Assembly (NCBI GenBank): GCA_022826515.1
Contig: JAJDUT010000123.1
Span: forward strand, 62,001 to 126,000
DNA: 64,000 nucleotides
Reading direction: 5' to 3'
DNA from: Candidatus Latescibacterota bacterium
GTDB lineage: Bacteria > Latescibacterota > UBA2968 > UBA8231
Under the pieces are notes generated by a model that worked only from the letters and a program-made list of their open reading frames with translations, was not told where the DNA came from and did no database searches. This document shows, piece after piece, positions 17,979-26,683 of this stretch (position 1 is the stretch's first letter; every line of letters begins with the position of its first letter). The translations under genes and the position numbers were made by a program.

Positions 17979-19139
17979 ATGGCACGAGATATCAAGATCA
18001 CCCGCATCACTACGACGCATTTCGACTACGAGATCGCCGATATGGAGTTGGAGGAGCAATTGGGCTTTGACACGGTCTATAGAAAAGGAGGTCGTCTGTC
18101 TCAGAGTGGCGGCATCCTGACTATCGAGACTAGCGCCGGGGTTAGCGGCATCGCGCCCGGTGGCATCGATCCCCGCACGGCGCAGTACTTGCTCGGCCGC
18201 AACCCGCTGGACCGCGAGATCATTTGGCACGATCTCAAGCGCTCGCGGCGCGGCCAAGACGGCACGCCACCGGGCGCAGTGGACACCGCGCTGTGGGATT
18301 TTGCTGGCAAGCTCTATGACGCGCCGATCTACGAGCTCTTGGGCGGGGGTTGGCGCAAGAAGTTGCCGGCCTACGCCTCGACCTACCACGGCGACGAAAA
18401 CGGCGGGTTGACGACGCCGGACGACTTCGCGCAATTCGCGCTGCGCTGCAAGGAGCAATACGGCTACCCGGCGTTTAAGATCCACGGCTGGGTCAACGGG
18501 CCGATCGACCGCGAGGTGGCGGCGGTGTTAGCCATTCGCGAAGCGGTGGGCGACGATATGGATTTGTTGCTCGATCCGGCCGGGTGTTTTCCCACCTTCG
18601 AGGATGTGCTCAAGGTGGGTCGTGCCTGCGACGAGGCGCGCTATATGTGGTATGAAGATCCGTTTAGGGGCGGCGGGTTTTCGCGCTTTGCCCACGCCAA
18701 GCTGCGCGAGCTGATCAAGACGCCGATGCTGATGGGCGAACACGTGCGCGGGCTGGAGGCCAAGGCCGATACGATTACCGCGGGTGCTACCGACTTTGTG
18801 CGCGCCAATAGCAGCGCCGATGGCGGCATTACCGGGGTGATGAAGATCGCCGCTATGGCCGAGTCGCACGGGCTGGACGTGGAGTTGCACGGCGGCAGTC
18901 TGGCGCACCGGCACATCATGGCGACCTTGCGTAATGCCAACTATTACGAGTTGGGACTGGTACATCCTCTGGTCAACGATACCAAGCCGGCGGTTTACAG
19001 CGAGAGGCGCTGGCTCGACGAGTTGGATTCGGTGGATGAGAACGGCTGTGTGGAAGTGCCGGAGGGGCCGGGGTTGGGCGTGGAGGTGGACTGGGATTGG
19101 ATTGAGGAGCATAAGACTGGGGAAATGGTTTACGAATAG
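17979..19139 (+). CDS. Mandelate racemase/muconate lactonizing enzyme-family protein (enolase superfamily)
   Basis: 386 aa, with AGGAGCTAACG upstream of ATG. The N-terminal capping domain runs to about residue 130 and the barrel follows. Predicted metal ligands are D199 (LLLDPAG), E226 (WYEDPF) and E254 (MGEHVRG). Catalytic candidates are K167-I-H169 (FKIHGW) and H304 (ELHGGS). This set fits the acid-sugar dehydratase/racemase branch; KxH rather than KxK separates it from classical mandelate racemase. Paired with the sulfatase just upstream, it may act on a desulfated acid sugar, but the substrate cannot be read from the sequence. Confidence 0.9.
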   Translation: MARDIKITRITTTHFDYEIADMELEEQLGFDTVYRKGGRLSQSGGILTIETSAGVSGIAPGGIDPRTAQYLLGRNPLDREIIWHDLKRSRRGQDGTPPGAVDTALWDFAGKLYDAPIYELLGGGWRKKLPAYASTYHGDENGGLTTPDDFAQFALRCKEQYGYPAFKIHGWVNGPIDREVAAVLAIREAVGDDMDLLLDPAGCFPTFEDVLKVGRACDEARYMWYEDPFRGGGFSRFAHAKLRELIKTPMLMGEHVRGLEAKADTITAGATDFVRANSSADGGITGVMKIAAMAESHGLDVELHGGSLAHRHIMATLRNANYYELGLVHPLVNDTKPAVYSERRWLDELDSVDENGCVEVPEGPGLGVEVDWDWIEEHKTGEMVYE

Positions 19140-19187
19140 CCAAGGTGTTGGGCACAGTGGAGGTGGCCCCTTAATCATTATTGTATA

Positions 19188-19216
19188 TTGACTTTGTACT
19201 AGGCAGACGAGATAAT
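19188..19216 (+). promoter_or_regulatory. Sigma70-type promoter of the HigBA-methylase operon
   Basis: TTGACT (19188-19193) and GATAAT (19211-19216) are spaced 17 bases apart in a short AT-rich interval after the enolase-family gene. The first gene begins at GTG 19253, giving a leader of about 30 bases. Confidence 0.6.
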
Positions 19217-19252
19217 TTTTAACCGTATAGAGAAGATGGGCACTAGGGTATT

Positions 19253-19555
19253 GTGCGTATTGTGGGTATTAAAAAATTGGAAGATTTGAAAAAGCGTCAT
19301 ACTGAAACTGTAAAGAACTTAGATCGATGGCGTCAGATAGTCACGCAAGCACAATGGAAGACGCCCCATGATATCGAGAATCAGTTACCTACAACTCGTG
19401 CCCTAGGCGGGGGCAGTGATCGCCATGTGTTCAATATCATGGGTAATAAGTACCGTTTAATTGTGCGGGTGGACTTCGATTCAAGCCTAGTGGAGATTCG
19501 CTTTGCGGGAACCCATGCAGAGTACGATAACATCCCCGATGCGAGAAAGGCATGA
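19253..19555 (+). CDS. HigB-type mRNA interferase toxin
   Basis: 100 aa, start GTG 19253. The sequence follows the HigB_toxin family closely: KRHTETVKNLDRWRQIVTQA, then W-K-T-P-H-D, FNIMGNKYRLIVRVDF, and VEIRFAGTHAEYDNI with the conserved GTHxEYD end. The antitoxin gene starts 3 bases after it. Ribosome-dependent mRNA cleavage is the family activity. This HigB type is unrelated in sequence to the Gp49-like toxin at 10745, so the window carries two distinct toxin families. Confidence 0.9.
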   Translation: MRIVGIKKLEDLKKRHTETVKNLDRWRQIVTQAQWKTPHDIENQLPTTRALGGGSDRHVFNIMGNKYRLIVRVDFDSSLVEIRFAGTHAEYDNIPDARKA

Positions 19556-19558
19556 ACC

Positions 19559-20005
19559 ATGCACCGCTTAGATCCTATTCGCACTGAAGCTGATCACGAA
19601 CGGGCTATGGCCCGTATTGATGAGCTATGGGGATCGCCTGTAGGCACTCCGCAGAGAGAAGAATTAAAAGCCTTATTCCTGTTGGTAGAAGCCTATGAGC
19701 GTGAGTGCTATCCGATGTCTGATGTAGATCCGCTTGTTGCCATCGAGTTCGCTATGGACCAAGCAGGGCTGACCTCAAAGGATGTGCAATCGTTACTGTC
19801 TCAGAGCGGTGTAGTGGATGCCCATATCGACGACGTTCTATCGGGCGAGCAACCGCTGAGGTTAGATGTAGCCAAAGCCCTTCATCAACACTTGAACATA
19901 CCGATGGAGGATCTCATTAAAGAGGAAGGGCAAAAAAAAAGAGAAGAGAACAGCATTCATCTAATAGGAAAATCGCAAAGTCTAAGCCCCAACGGGTTCA
20001 GTTGA
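19559..20005 (+). CDS. HigA-like antitoxin
   Basis: 148 aa. N-terminal part (IRTEADHERAMARIDELWGS, EELKALFLLVEAYERECYPM) is the typical HigA lead; residues about 65-120 form an HTH with LTSKDVQSLL and LRLDVAKALHQHLNIPMEDL. The usual HigA would end soon after EDLIKEEG; here a run of nine A (19932-19940) follows and the frame continues for a basic tail (KKREENSIHLIGKSQ). The end overlaps the methylase start by 4 bases. The antitoxin probably autoregulates the promoter at 19188 and so also the methylase. Confidence 0.85.
   Translation: MHRLDPIRTEADHERAMARIDELWGSPVGTPQREELKALFLLVEAYERECYPMSDVDPLVAIEFAMDQAGLTSKDVQSLLSQSGVVDAHIDDVLSGEQPLRLDVAKALHQHLNIPMEDLIKEEGQKKREENSIHLIGKSQSLSPNGFS
19932..19940 (+). 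other. A9 homopolymer, possible -1 slippage site between higA-like gene and methylase
   Basis: Nine consecutive A in the codon series CAA-AAA-AAA-AGA near the 3' end of the higA-like gene. The methylase frame lies -1 relative to HigA and is open from just upstream of this run through to the methylase, with no ATG in the interval. A -1 slip here would join HigA to the methylase. Whether it is used is unknown; a sequencing error in the run is also possible. Confidence 0.4.
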
Positions 20006-22947
20006 ATGTCCAGACCTCCCGAACTAGCGAAATCGCCTTCAACGTCCGGCTGTTGGATGTGCTGCGGACCAAGCATCCGCGTTGGCGCGATCACACCGGT
20101 GTGGAGCAACAGGGTGTCCTCCGCGAGACGGCACTACGGCCGGACATAGTCATTCGCCCGCCGGGCGGCATTCCGGTCGTCTTGGAGACGGAGTTTCTGC
20201 CAGCGCGCAGTGTTGAAGCGGATGCTCAAGCCCGCTTGGGGCAATTTTTGCAGTACAACGGCGACCGGATTGAGCAGACTATCGCCGTCCAGATACCAAG
20301 GGAACTGAGCCAGGTGCCACAGGCGGACTTGGAGCAGCATATTGAGGCTGCCGAGTTCCGCTATTGCACGTATTCGCTGCAAGAAGCGGATATGAATGTG
20401 CGTTGGCCGGCTACGGGTTGGCTCGATGGTAGTATTGATGACCTCGCTAGCTGTATTGAAAATGTCTCGCTGTCTGAGCGGCTGCTCGCCGAGGGAACGC
20501 ATATTCTGGAGCAGAGTATTGGCGAGGCCGCCGGTAAGTTGCGCGAAACGGCCGGTACTCATGCGCTGGAGAATATGGCGCAGTCCCTCCATCAAGAGGA
20601 CGGCGAGCAGACCTCGCGCATGGCGATGGCCATCGTCGCCAACGCGCTCGTTTTTCACACTGCTATTGTTGAAGCACACGAGATTCCCACCATCGACCAA
20701 TTGCGTATTCCGGGGCGCAACGATGTCAGCAAGAGCCGTTTGCTTGAATGCTGGCAGCATATCCTCGATAACATCAACTACTATCCGATCTTTCGCATTG
20801 CCTCCGATTTGCTGCTGCCGATTCCCGACGGCACGGCGAATGCGGTCCTCAATCGCCTCGCGCAGGCGGCCAGCGACTTGGCAGGCTTAGGAGCTACCAC
20901 CTTGCATGATCTTTCCGGGCGTATGTTCCAACGGCTCATCGCTGACCGGAAATTCCTCGCTACGTTCTACACGCTGCCGACCTCGGCGGCCCTGCTCGGC
21001 GAGTTGGCGGTGGCTCGTTTGGACGCGGAGACGGATTGGTCCGACCCGGACGCTCTCACTGGTCTTCAAGTCGCCGACTTGGCTTGTGGTACGGGTGCTC
21101 TGATTTCGGCGGCATATCGCGCTCTAGCGGTGCGCTACCGGCGGATTGGCGGCGACGATCAGGCGCTGCATCAGCAGATGATGGAACGCGCCCTTATCGC
21201 TGCGGACATCATGCCGGCGGCAACGCACCTTACCGCGTCCATGCTGTCGAGTGCCCATCCAGGGACGACCTTTGGCCGTACCCGCGTCCATACCCTGCCT
21301 TACGGACAGCAGAGTCAGGAAAAGCGGCATACAATGGCGTTGGGGGCACTTGATCTGATTGAGGATGATGCTGCGCCATCGCTGTTTGGAACCGGAGCCA
21401 CAGTGGCGCATGGCACGGGCGCGGATGTGGAGACCGAGGGGAGCCAAGATATGATTCTCCCCCGCGAAACGGCCGATCTGGTGATAATGAATCCGCCGTT
21501 TACGCGGCCGACGAATCACGAGAAGACTGAGGTGCCAGTGCCGTCGTTTGCTGGGTTAGGCAAGACTGAAGACGAACAGCGAGCTATGGCCAAGCGGCTA
21601 GCCGAAATACGTCGGCGGTTGGCCAATCCAGTCGGTCATGGCAACGCGGGGCTGGCTTCTAACTTCATAGACCTTGCCCATGTCAAAACTAAGCCGGGGG
21701 GCGTCCTTGCCTTAGTGCTACCGGCGGTATGTGTAAGCGGGGAATCTTGGAAAGAAGTCCGTCGCTTGCTTGAAGTCGAGTACGAGGATCTCGTAATCGC
21801 GACGATAGCTGCACACGGCCAGACTGACTTGGCCTTTTCGGCTGATACGGGCATGGCCGAGGCCCTCGTGGTGGCCACTAAGTGCCGCGCCGGACAAGAA
21901 GGATGCGGGAAAACGCTGTTCGTCAACCTCTATCACCGACCACGCAGTCTCGCAGAAGCCTTTGAGGTAGCGCGGTCGGTGCGTCGCCTCTCACCTCAAG
22001 CTCGTCAGGGACGGCTCCGCGTGGGGGACCGCGAGACTATTGGCACGTATATTCGCGCCCCTTTGAGTCAAGGTGGTTGTGCGTCTCTCCGCGAAACTAC
22101 GCTCGCCGATGCTGCCCTTGGACTATTAAAAAAGACGCTCCGCCTGCCCCAAGGATACTCCGCTCCGCTTCCCACGACTCAACTCAGAAGTCTTGGTGAA
22201 GAAGGATTATACCACCTCGACATCTCCGGAGGAATCAGCAATGGAGTACCGCGAGGACCGTTTGAAATCATCCCCATTCAGGGTGTACCACAGTATCCGG
22301 TTTTGCGGAGCCATAACGCCAAGCGAGAACGGAGCCTTGTCGTTCCACCCGATAGCGAAGGAGAGGTACGACCCGGCTGCGACGACCGAGCTGTATCCGT
22401 CTGGAATCGCGTCGCCTCCCGACTTCACTTCAATCTCGATTTTCGCATCAACTCGCAAAGCCTCACCGCCTGCCTCACGCCGACCAAGGCAATTGGAGGC
22501 CGGGCGTGGCCCAACTTCATCCCGGGACAAGACGAGTGGACACTACCTCTCGTCTTGTGGTCCAACACGACGTTGGGACTCCTCGCCTTCTGGTGGGTCG
22601 GAACCCGACAGCAGCAGGGCCGGGCGTGCCTTACTATTACTCAGTTGCCTCGCCTGACGGTCTTGGACCCGCGCTCCCTCAGCCAAGAGCAGCTAGCCCA
22701 AGCCGAGAACATCTTTGAGCGATTCAAGGGAAAGGAGTTCCTGCCAGCCAATGAGGCGTATCGGGACGACGCTCGCCAAGCTCTCGACCACGCCGTCTTG
22801 GTGGACCTGTTGCATCTTCCCGAAGCAGTCCTCGAACCGCTCGCCATTTTGCGCGACCAATGGTGCGCCGAGCCAAGCGTCCACGGGGGTAAGAAGACGC
22901 GGATTGACGCATTAGGGAGGGGTATTAGGGGAACCACCAAGCCCTAG
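20002..22947 (+). CDS. N6-adenine DNA methylase, possible single-chain restriction-modification enzyme
   Basis: 981 aa from TTG 20002, overlapping higA by 4 bases. Methylase motif I (DLACGTGAL) is at about 359-367 and motif IV NPPF at 497-500 followed by TRP, typical of N6-adenine methylases of type I/IIG. A helical region precedes motif I (LSGRMFQRLIADRKFLATFY). The N-terminus contains RPDIVIRPP then VVLETEF: D48 followed by E62-T-E64, which resembles a PD-(D/E)XK core with E in place of K. The C-terminal third (about 700-981) looks like a target-recognition region. No separate restriction gene is adjacent, so this may be a type IIG-like fused enzyme or the methylase of a larger defence system. 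It sits between HigBA and an AT-rich HEPN-like gene. Confidence 0.8.
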   Translation: MNVQTSRTSEIAFNVRLLDVLRTKHPRWRDHTGVEQQGVLRETALRPDIVIRPPGGIPVVLETEFLPARSVEADAQARLGQFLQYNGDRIEQTIAVQIPRELSQVPQADLEQHIEAAEFRYCTYSLQEADMNVRWPATGWLDGSIDDLASCIENVSLSERLLAEGTHILEQSIGEAAGKLRETAGTHALENMAQSLHQEDGEQTSRMAMAIVANALVFHTAIVEAHEIPTIDQLRIPGRNDVSKSRLLECWQHILDNINYYPIFRIASDLLLPIPDGTANAVLNRLAQAASDLAGLGATTLHDLSGRMFQRLIADRKFLATFYTLPTSAALLGELAVARLDAETDWSDPDALTGLQVADLACGTGALISAAYRALAVRYRRIGGDDQALHQQMMERALIAADIMPAATHLTASMLSSAHPGTTFGRTRVHTLPYGQQSQEKRHTMALGALDLIEDDAAPSLFGTGATVAHGTGADVETEGSQDMILPRETADLVIMNPPFTRPTNHEKTEVPVPSFAGLGKTEDEQRAMAKRLAEIRRRLANPVGHGNAGLASNFIDLAHVKTKPGGVLALVLPAVCVSGESWKEVRRLLEVEYEDLVIATIAAHGQTDLAFSADTGMAEALVVATKCRAGQEGCGKTLFVNLYHRPRSLAEAFEVARSVRRLSPQARQGRLRVGDRETIGTYIRAPLSQGGCASLRETTLADAALGLLKKTLRLPQGYSAPLPTTQLRSLGEEGLYHLDISGGISNGVPRGPFEIIPIQGVPQYPVLRSHNAKRERSLVVPPDSEGEVRPGCDDRAVSVWNRVASRLHFNLDFRINSQSLTACLTPTKAIGGRAWPNFIPGQDEWTLPLVLWSNTTLGLLAFWWVGTRQQQGRACLTITQLPRLTVLDPRSLSQEQLAQAENIFERFKGKEFLPANEAYRDDARQALDHAVLVDLLHLPEAVLEPLAILRDQWCAEPSVHGGKKTRIDALGRGIRGTTKP

Positions 22948-22960
22948 AAAGGAGTTTATT

Positions 22961-24721
22961 ATGGAAGAATTGTATGATGCAAAAAAACGTCTCAGTATGA
23001 ATGAGAGATATGATTTCTTGACGAGAAATTACTTGGAGTCTGAAATGAATGATTTTGTCGTGGTGGATCATATTTCACAAACGGGGGCACCTGCAAGAGA
23101 GCAAGAGAAATGGAGCAGAAAAGATATCTATTCTTTTTTTATTGATGTTGATGATTTAGATGAGAGCATATTGGATTTTAGTAATGTTCACGATCAAAAT
23201 TGTCGTCAATATCTTAGCAGGACAGAAGATACCTTTCCTTTTGTCGGGTGGGTGATGGAAGGTGGTCGGGAGGAAAAAGAAGATTATTATCAAAAAATAA
23301 AGTATCATACATTTCCAGCACAACAAATATATCCGTTGACGTATCATCGAAAATTTAACACCAATACATTTGATATAAGAGGTAAGTATAATATGATAGA
23401 AATTTGCGAAGATTTTCGTCACTTTCATGGCTTATATCCAAAAGATGAAGTTAATAATACCGAGAAATACTTTAAAGAGGTAGAATTGAATACTGAAGAA
23501 TTGATTGCTATTGTCAAAGATGACGATGACTATTGCGAAGTTAAAATTAGAAAACAAGACCTTTGTAGATATTTGCATTATACTAAACGGGCCTTAATCA
23601 TTCAATTTGGTTTTGATGAGAAAACAAATTATTCCCTCGCAGAGCTTGATGAAATTGAAGAAGTTAAATTCGAAAGCAATTTCCCACTAAAAGGGAATGA
23701 TTTTTGCAAAATACAAGGTGCTATTAAGTATGATGATCATCATTTGGATCACCCTTCTTCATGGTCCTTGTTAAAGGGATTAGTAATTCTGTTATCCCCA
23801 CGAATGGGAAATAGTTATGTCGAACAAGAGGCTATAAGGTTTTGCGTCGGCTTGAATAATAGAGGAGATAGAGAATACTTAGATTTAGACGATAACTGGT
23901 GGAAGTTACCTTTGGAGGAAAAGACAAAGAGTGTTTACTTTGATTCGTCGATATTGGATTATTTTTACGAAAACAATGGTTCTGAATATATAATTTATGA
24001 TCAGTTTGATGATGAACACCCACCTCTTTACCGTGATATTTTGATTTGTAGTCCTGATGGATACCAATTCAGCATCCCTTTGTCTTTTCATAATGATGAT
24101 GTGATTTGTTGTAATATTGAGGAATTAAGAATGCCCAAGAAGGTGCTTTTGCACTTTCAGAGATACAATGTTGCACCGCCATCAATATACGATATGAATA
24201 CATCTTTTCGAGACTCAGAAATTTCTCTCAAGGAAGCATACTATCAATTAAGTGATTGGCGTCCTTATATGATCAAATTATCTGAAGGTGAAGACGAGTC
24301 ACTATTTTTCAAAAAAATACGCATCCCTCGAAAAGTCAGCCAAGAATATTTTGACCAACTGATACACCGTCTTACAAAATTGCTTATTGAAGGGATACAG
24401 ACTGTTAATTTCGGAGACATTGTAAGAAAAAACAGCCAAAGCGGAAAACCTTATGAGTGGGAGAAAATGGGCAAAATTGATGCTTTAGCTGTTTTACTTA
24501 AGGAATTGGAACTTTTGGAACTTATTGAACCTGAAAGGAAAGAACACATTGATTTTTTGAAATCTTTACAAAAATACCGATCTACTTCGGTTGCACATGC
24601 AAAGCCAGAAGATTGGAGAAAATCCCTTGAAGAACTTGGGGTTGCAACAAATGATTTAAAAGGAGAAGTTGCAACAATTTTTGAAAAATCAAAATCTTTT
24701 TTACATTTTTTAATAATGTAA
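22961..24721 (+). CDS. Unrecognised AT-rich protein with C-terminal HEPN-like RX5H motif; candidate defence effector
   Basis: 586 aa, ATG with AAAGGAG upstream, 13 bases after the methylase stop. Base composition drops abruptly to roughly one third GC across the whole gene, against about 60% on both sides, so it was acquired separately. No signal peptide or membrane segment. The first ~450 residues are acidic, Tyr- and Phe-rich and match nothing I know. The last ~120 residues are helical (KIDALAVLLKELELLEL) and hold RSTSVAH at 540-546, an R-X5-H motif as in HEPN ribonucleases of abortive-infection and toxin systems. Position directly behind a methylase and toxin-antitoxin pair supports a phage-defence role. 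Function otherwise unknown. Confidence 0.7.
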   Translation: MEELYDAKKRLSMNERYDFLTRNYLESEMNDFVVVDHISQTGAPAREQEKWSRKDIYSFFIDVDDLDESILDFSNVHDQNCRQYLSRTEDTFPFVGWVMEGGREEKEDYYQKIKYHTFPAQQIYPLTYHRKFNTNTFDIRGKYNMIEICEDFRHFHGLYPKDEVNNTEKYFKEVELNTEELIAIVKDDDDYCEVKIRKQDLCRYLHYTKRALIIQFGFDEKTNYSLAELDEIEEVKFESNFPLKGNDFCKIQGAIKYDDHHLDHPSSWSLLKGLVILLSPRMGNSYVEQEAIRFCVGLNNRGDREYLDLDDNWWKLPLEEKTKSVYFDSSILDYFYENNGSEYIIYDQFDDEHPPLYRDILICSPDGYQFSIPLSFHNDDVICCNIEELRMPKKVLLHFQRYNVAPPSIYDMNTSFRDSEISLKEAYYQLSDWRPYMIKLSEGEDESLFFKKIRIPRKVSQEYFDQLIHRLTKLLIEGIQTVNFGDIVRKNSQSGKPYEWEKMGKIDALAVLLKELELLELIEPERKEHIDFLKSLQKYRSTSVAHAKPEDWRKSLEELGVATNDLKGEVATIFEKSKSFLHFLIM

Positions 24722-24764
24722 ATAACAGTAAGTTAATTGATTTACGACCGAAAGGAGCTTACTA

Positions 24765-25028
24765 ATGGCAAGAACGACGGTCGAAATTCCCGACCACAAA
24801 ATGGCAGAGTTGGAAGCCTACAAAGACCGTCTGGGCGACCTATTGTTGCTAGGGTTATCTCAGGTCAAAATTCAGGAAGCCCTGTTGCTCTATAAGCGGG
24901 GGCTTATATCGATTGGCCGGGCAGCAGAAATCGCCGGTCTGACAGAACAGGAAATAGTGCAGCAGGCTCGGGTCTTTGGAATTCAACCCCGCTGGAGTGA
25001 AACCCAAGTTCAAGAAGACCTGGCGTGA
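24765..25028 (+). CDS. UPF0175-family small protein (antitoxin-like), no partner seen
   Basis: 87 aa, AAAGGAG before ATG. The sequence VKIQEALLLYKRGLISIGRA, then AAEIAGLTEQEIVQQARVFG, is the UPF0175 core, a short helix-turn-helix-like protein usually paired with a DUF3368 PIN toxin. No toxin gene follows before the cyclase gene at 25105. Its composition is intermediate between the AT-rich gene upstream and the surrounding genome. Confidence 0.8.
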   Translation: MARTTVEIPDHKMAELEAYKDRLGDLLLLGLSQVKIQEALLLYKRGLISIGRAAEIAGLTEQEIVQQARVFGIQPRWSETQVQEDLA

Positions 25029-25104
25029 AGGTCTTTTGTAGTTCCTGTCCCCTGATGACACTAGGTAAAATCTGTATTCCACTCACTTCTGTTGGGAGTA
25101 AAAA

Positions 25105-25770
25105 ATGATTGATCTAAGCAAGTACCGCATTATCGACCTATCGCACGAGATGGTTCCCGGAGAGCAGAAAATCGACGGGCACTACCTACACGGCGAGCCC
25201 TTTTTCGGACGCTCAGTGGAGGTGCAGGAGTTTATGGCCTACGGGGCCCGGATGCACTTCATTCAGAGCCAGACGCACAATGGCACGCACTGCGAGGGGG
25301 CCTACAAATATCTCGATGAAGGGCCGGACATGGCCGGCATGCCGTTGGCCTCGTACATCGGCGAGGCCGTGGTCTGCGATTTGTCGCACAAGGGACCAGG
25401 AGAGGGAATCCGCGCCGACGAATTTCGCCAAGTAGGGGTGAAAAGCGGCGATATTGTGCTGGTGCGCACCAACCCCGAACACAGCGGCGAGCTACCCTAC
25501 TTTGAAGCCGACGTGCTGGATTTTTTCATTGAAACGCGGATCAAACTGCTGGCTTCGAGCGGCGGTTTGTACTACGGTCCATCCACTGTGCCCAACGCCC
25601 ACATCGATGCCGAGCGCCGACTGCTGCAAGAAGGCATTCCCATGGTGGACGCTCTCTTGGGATTGGATCAACTGACAAAGGACCGCGTCTTTTTCATCGC
25701 CCTGCCGCTCAAGATGCAGCGGGTCACGGCTAGTTGGACCCGGGCCATTGCTCTGGAAGAGATCGACTGA
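25105..25770 (+). CDS. Cyclase-family metal-dependent hydrolase (kynurenine formamidase-like)
   Basis: 221 aa, start MIDLSKYRIIDLSHEMVPG. The family signature is visible as DLSHEM near the start and HNGTHCEGAYKY at about 69-80, the equivalent of the HxGTHxDxPxH metal site with E for D. Further conserved elements are VVCDLSHKGPGEG and GIPMVDALLGLDQL. Members hydrolyse amide or lactone bonds of small acids. The convergent PhyH genes begin 3 bases after it on the other strand. Confidence 0.85.
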   Translation: MIDLSKYRIIDLSHEMVPGEQKIDGHYLHGEPFFGRSVEVQEFMAYGARMHFIQSQTHNGTHCEGAYKYLDEGPDMAGMPLASYIGEAVVCDLSHKGPGEGIRADEFRQVGVKSGDIVLVRTNPEHSGELPYFEADVLDFFIETRIKLLASSGGLYYGPSTVPNAHIDAERRLLQEGIPMVDALLGLDQLTKDRVFFIALPLKMQRVTASWTRAIALEEID

Positions 25771-25773
25771 GTG

Positions 25774-26631
25774 TCAGCTCAGCGTGACGACTTCTTGTTC
25801 GACGATTTCCTTGGTGTGGGTAAAGGCAGCGGGTGAGGCTAGTTCCAAGGTTTCCGGCGAAAGTCGAGCCTTGACCTCTGGGGAGAAGCGGTCTAGACCG
25901 CCTCGCACGCTTTCGTGCTGCTGCATGTAGCGCAGGGTGAGGAAGCGGCGGTCGCGGTCTTGGGGCACCCAGGAGAGCGCGCCGTGGGTGACCAATTCGG
26001 AGATGATGACCACATCGCCGGCCTTGGGCGTTACATTGAGCACTCCCTCGGGCACTTCAGTGCTGAAGTATTCGTCGTTGTACCCATTCTCTGCCGTATA
26101 GCTGTCGGGATAGAAAAGCGACCGCGGATAGTCGAACTGGCTCTTGTGGCTACAGGGAAGAATAATAAGTCCGCCGTCGCCGGGATGGACGTCGGTCAGG
26201 TAGAAGAAGAAGACTAGGTCATTGCACTGGACTTTGCCGCCGATTGTGCTGTAGCGTCCCTGCTCTGGATTGCGGGCCGGTGACCCGGGGACGCCACCGT
26301 GCAGGGGATGGAAGGGCTTGCCGTGGACATCGACCATCAGATTGCCGCTGGTCAGGCGCGGCCGATCGTCGGTCAACTCCTTGAGGATGGGCCAAGTTTT
26401 GGGGTGGAGGGTCAGCGCTTCGAGAGGCTTGTCAAAGGCGAAGGCATTGATATACCAGTTGAAGTGTTCGCGCTCGAGATTGATTTCGAGGCCGGCGGGC
26501 ACCTCCTCCGGGGGCGTATCAATGTAGCGCTGAGCCGCGTCTTGGGCTGCTTTTAATTCCGCGCCTTGCACCACGCCTTGGAGGTGAAGGTAGCCGGTCA
26601 GGTCGAAGAAATAGCGCTGTTCGGGAGTCAT
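25774..26631 (-). CDS. Phytanoyl-CoA dioxygenase (PhyH)-like protein 1
   Basis: 285 aa. The PhyH/ectoine-hydroxylase-type core is clear from YLTDVHPGDGGLIILPCSHK (about 150-169) and the distal part THGALSW then RDRRFLTLRYM, which carry the last iron-ligand His and the 2-oxoglutarate-binding Arg. The usual HxD iron motif is not seen; the equivalent stretch reads PFHPLHGG. In environmental lineages such as Latescibacterota and Poribacteria, variants with LHGG at this place are common to my recollection. No signal peptide. It is a tandem paralogue of the next gene with the same length. Substrate unknown. Confidence 0.85.
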   Translation of the reverse strand: MTPEQRYFFDLTGYLHLQGVVQGAELKAAQDAAQRYIDTPPEEVPAGLEINLEREHFNWYINAFAFDKPLEALTLHPKTWPILKELTDDRPRLTSGNLMVDVHGKPFHPLHGGVPGSPARNPEQGRYSTIGGKVQCNDLVFFFYLTDVHPGDGGLIILPCSHKSQFDYPRSLFYPDSYTAENGYNDEYFSTEVPEGVLNVTPKAGDVVIISELVTHGALSWVPQDRDRRFLTLRYMQQHESVRGGLDRFSPEVKARLSPETLELASPAAFTHTKEIVEQEVVTLS

Positions 26632-26683
26632 GCTGTACCTCTTTGGGCAACGATTTGATAGGAAAGCCGGCGCATCGGTTTGT

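Noticed and set aside
19253..19555. Gp49-like toxin at 10745 and HigB at 19253 as duplicates
   Set aside because: Their sequences belong to different toxin families.
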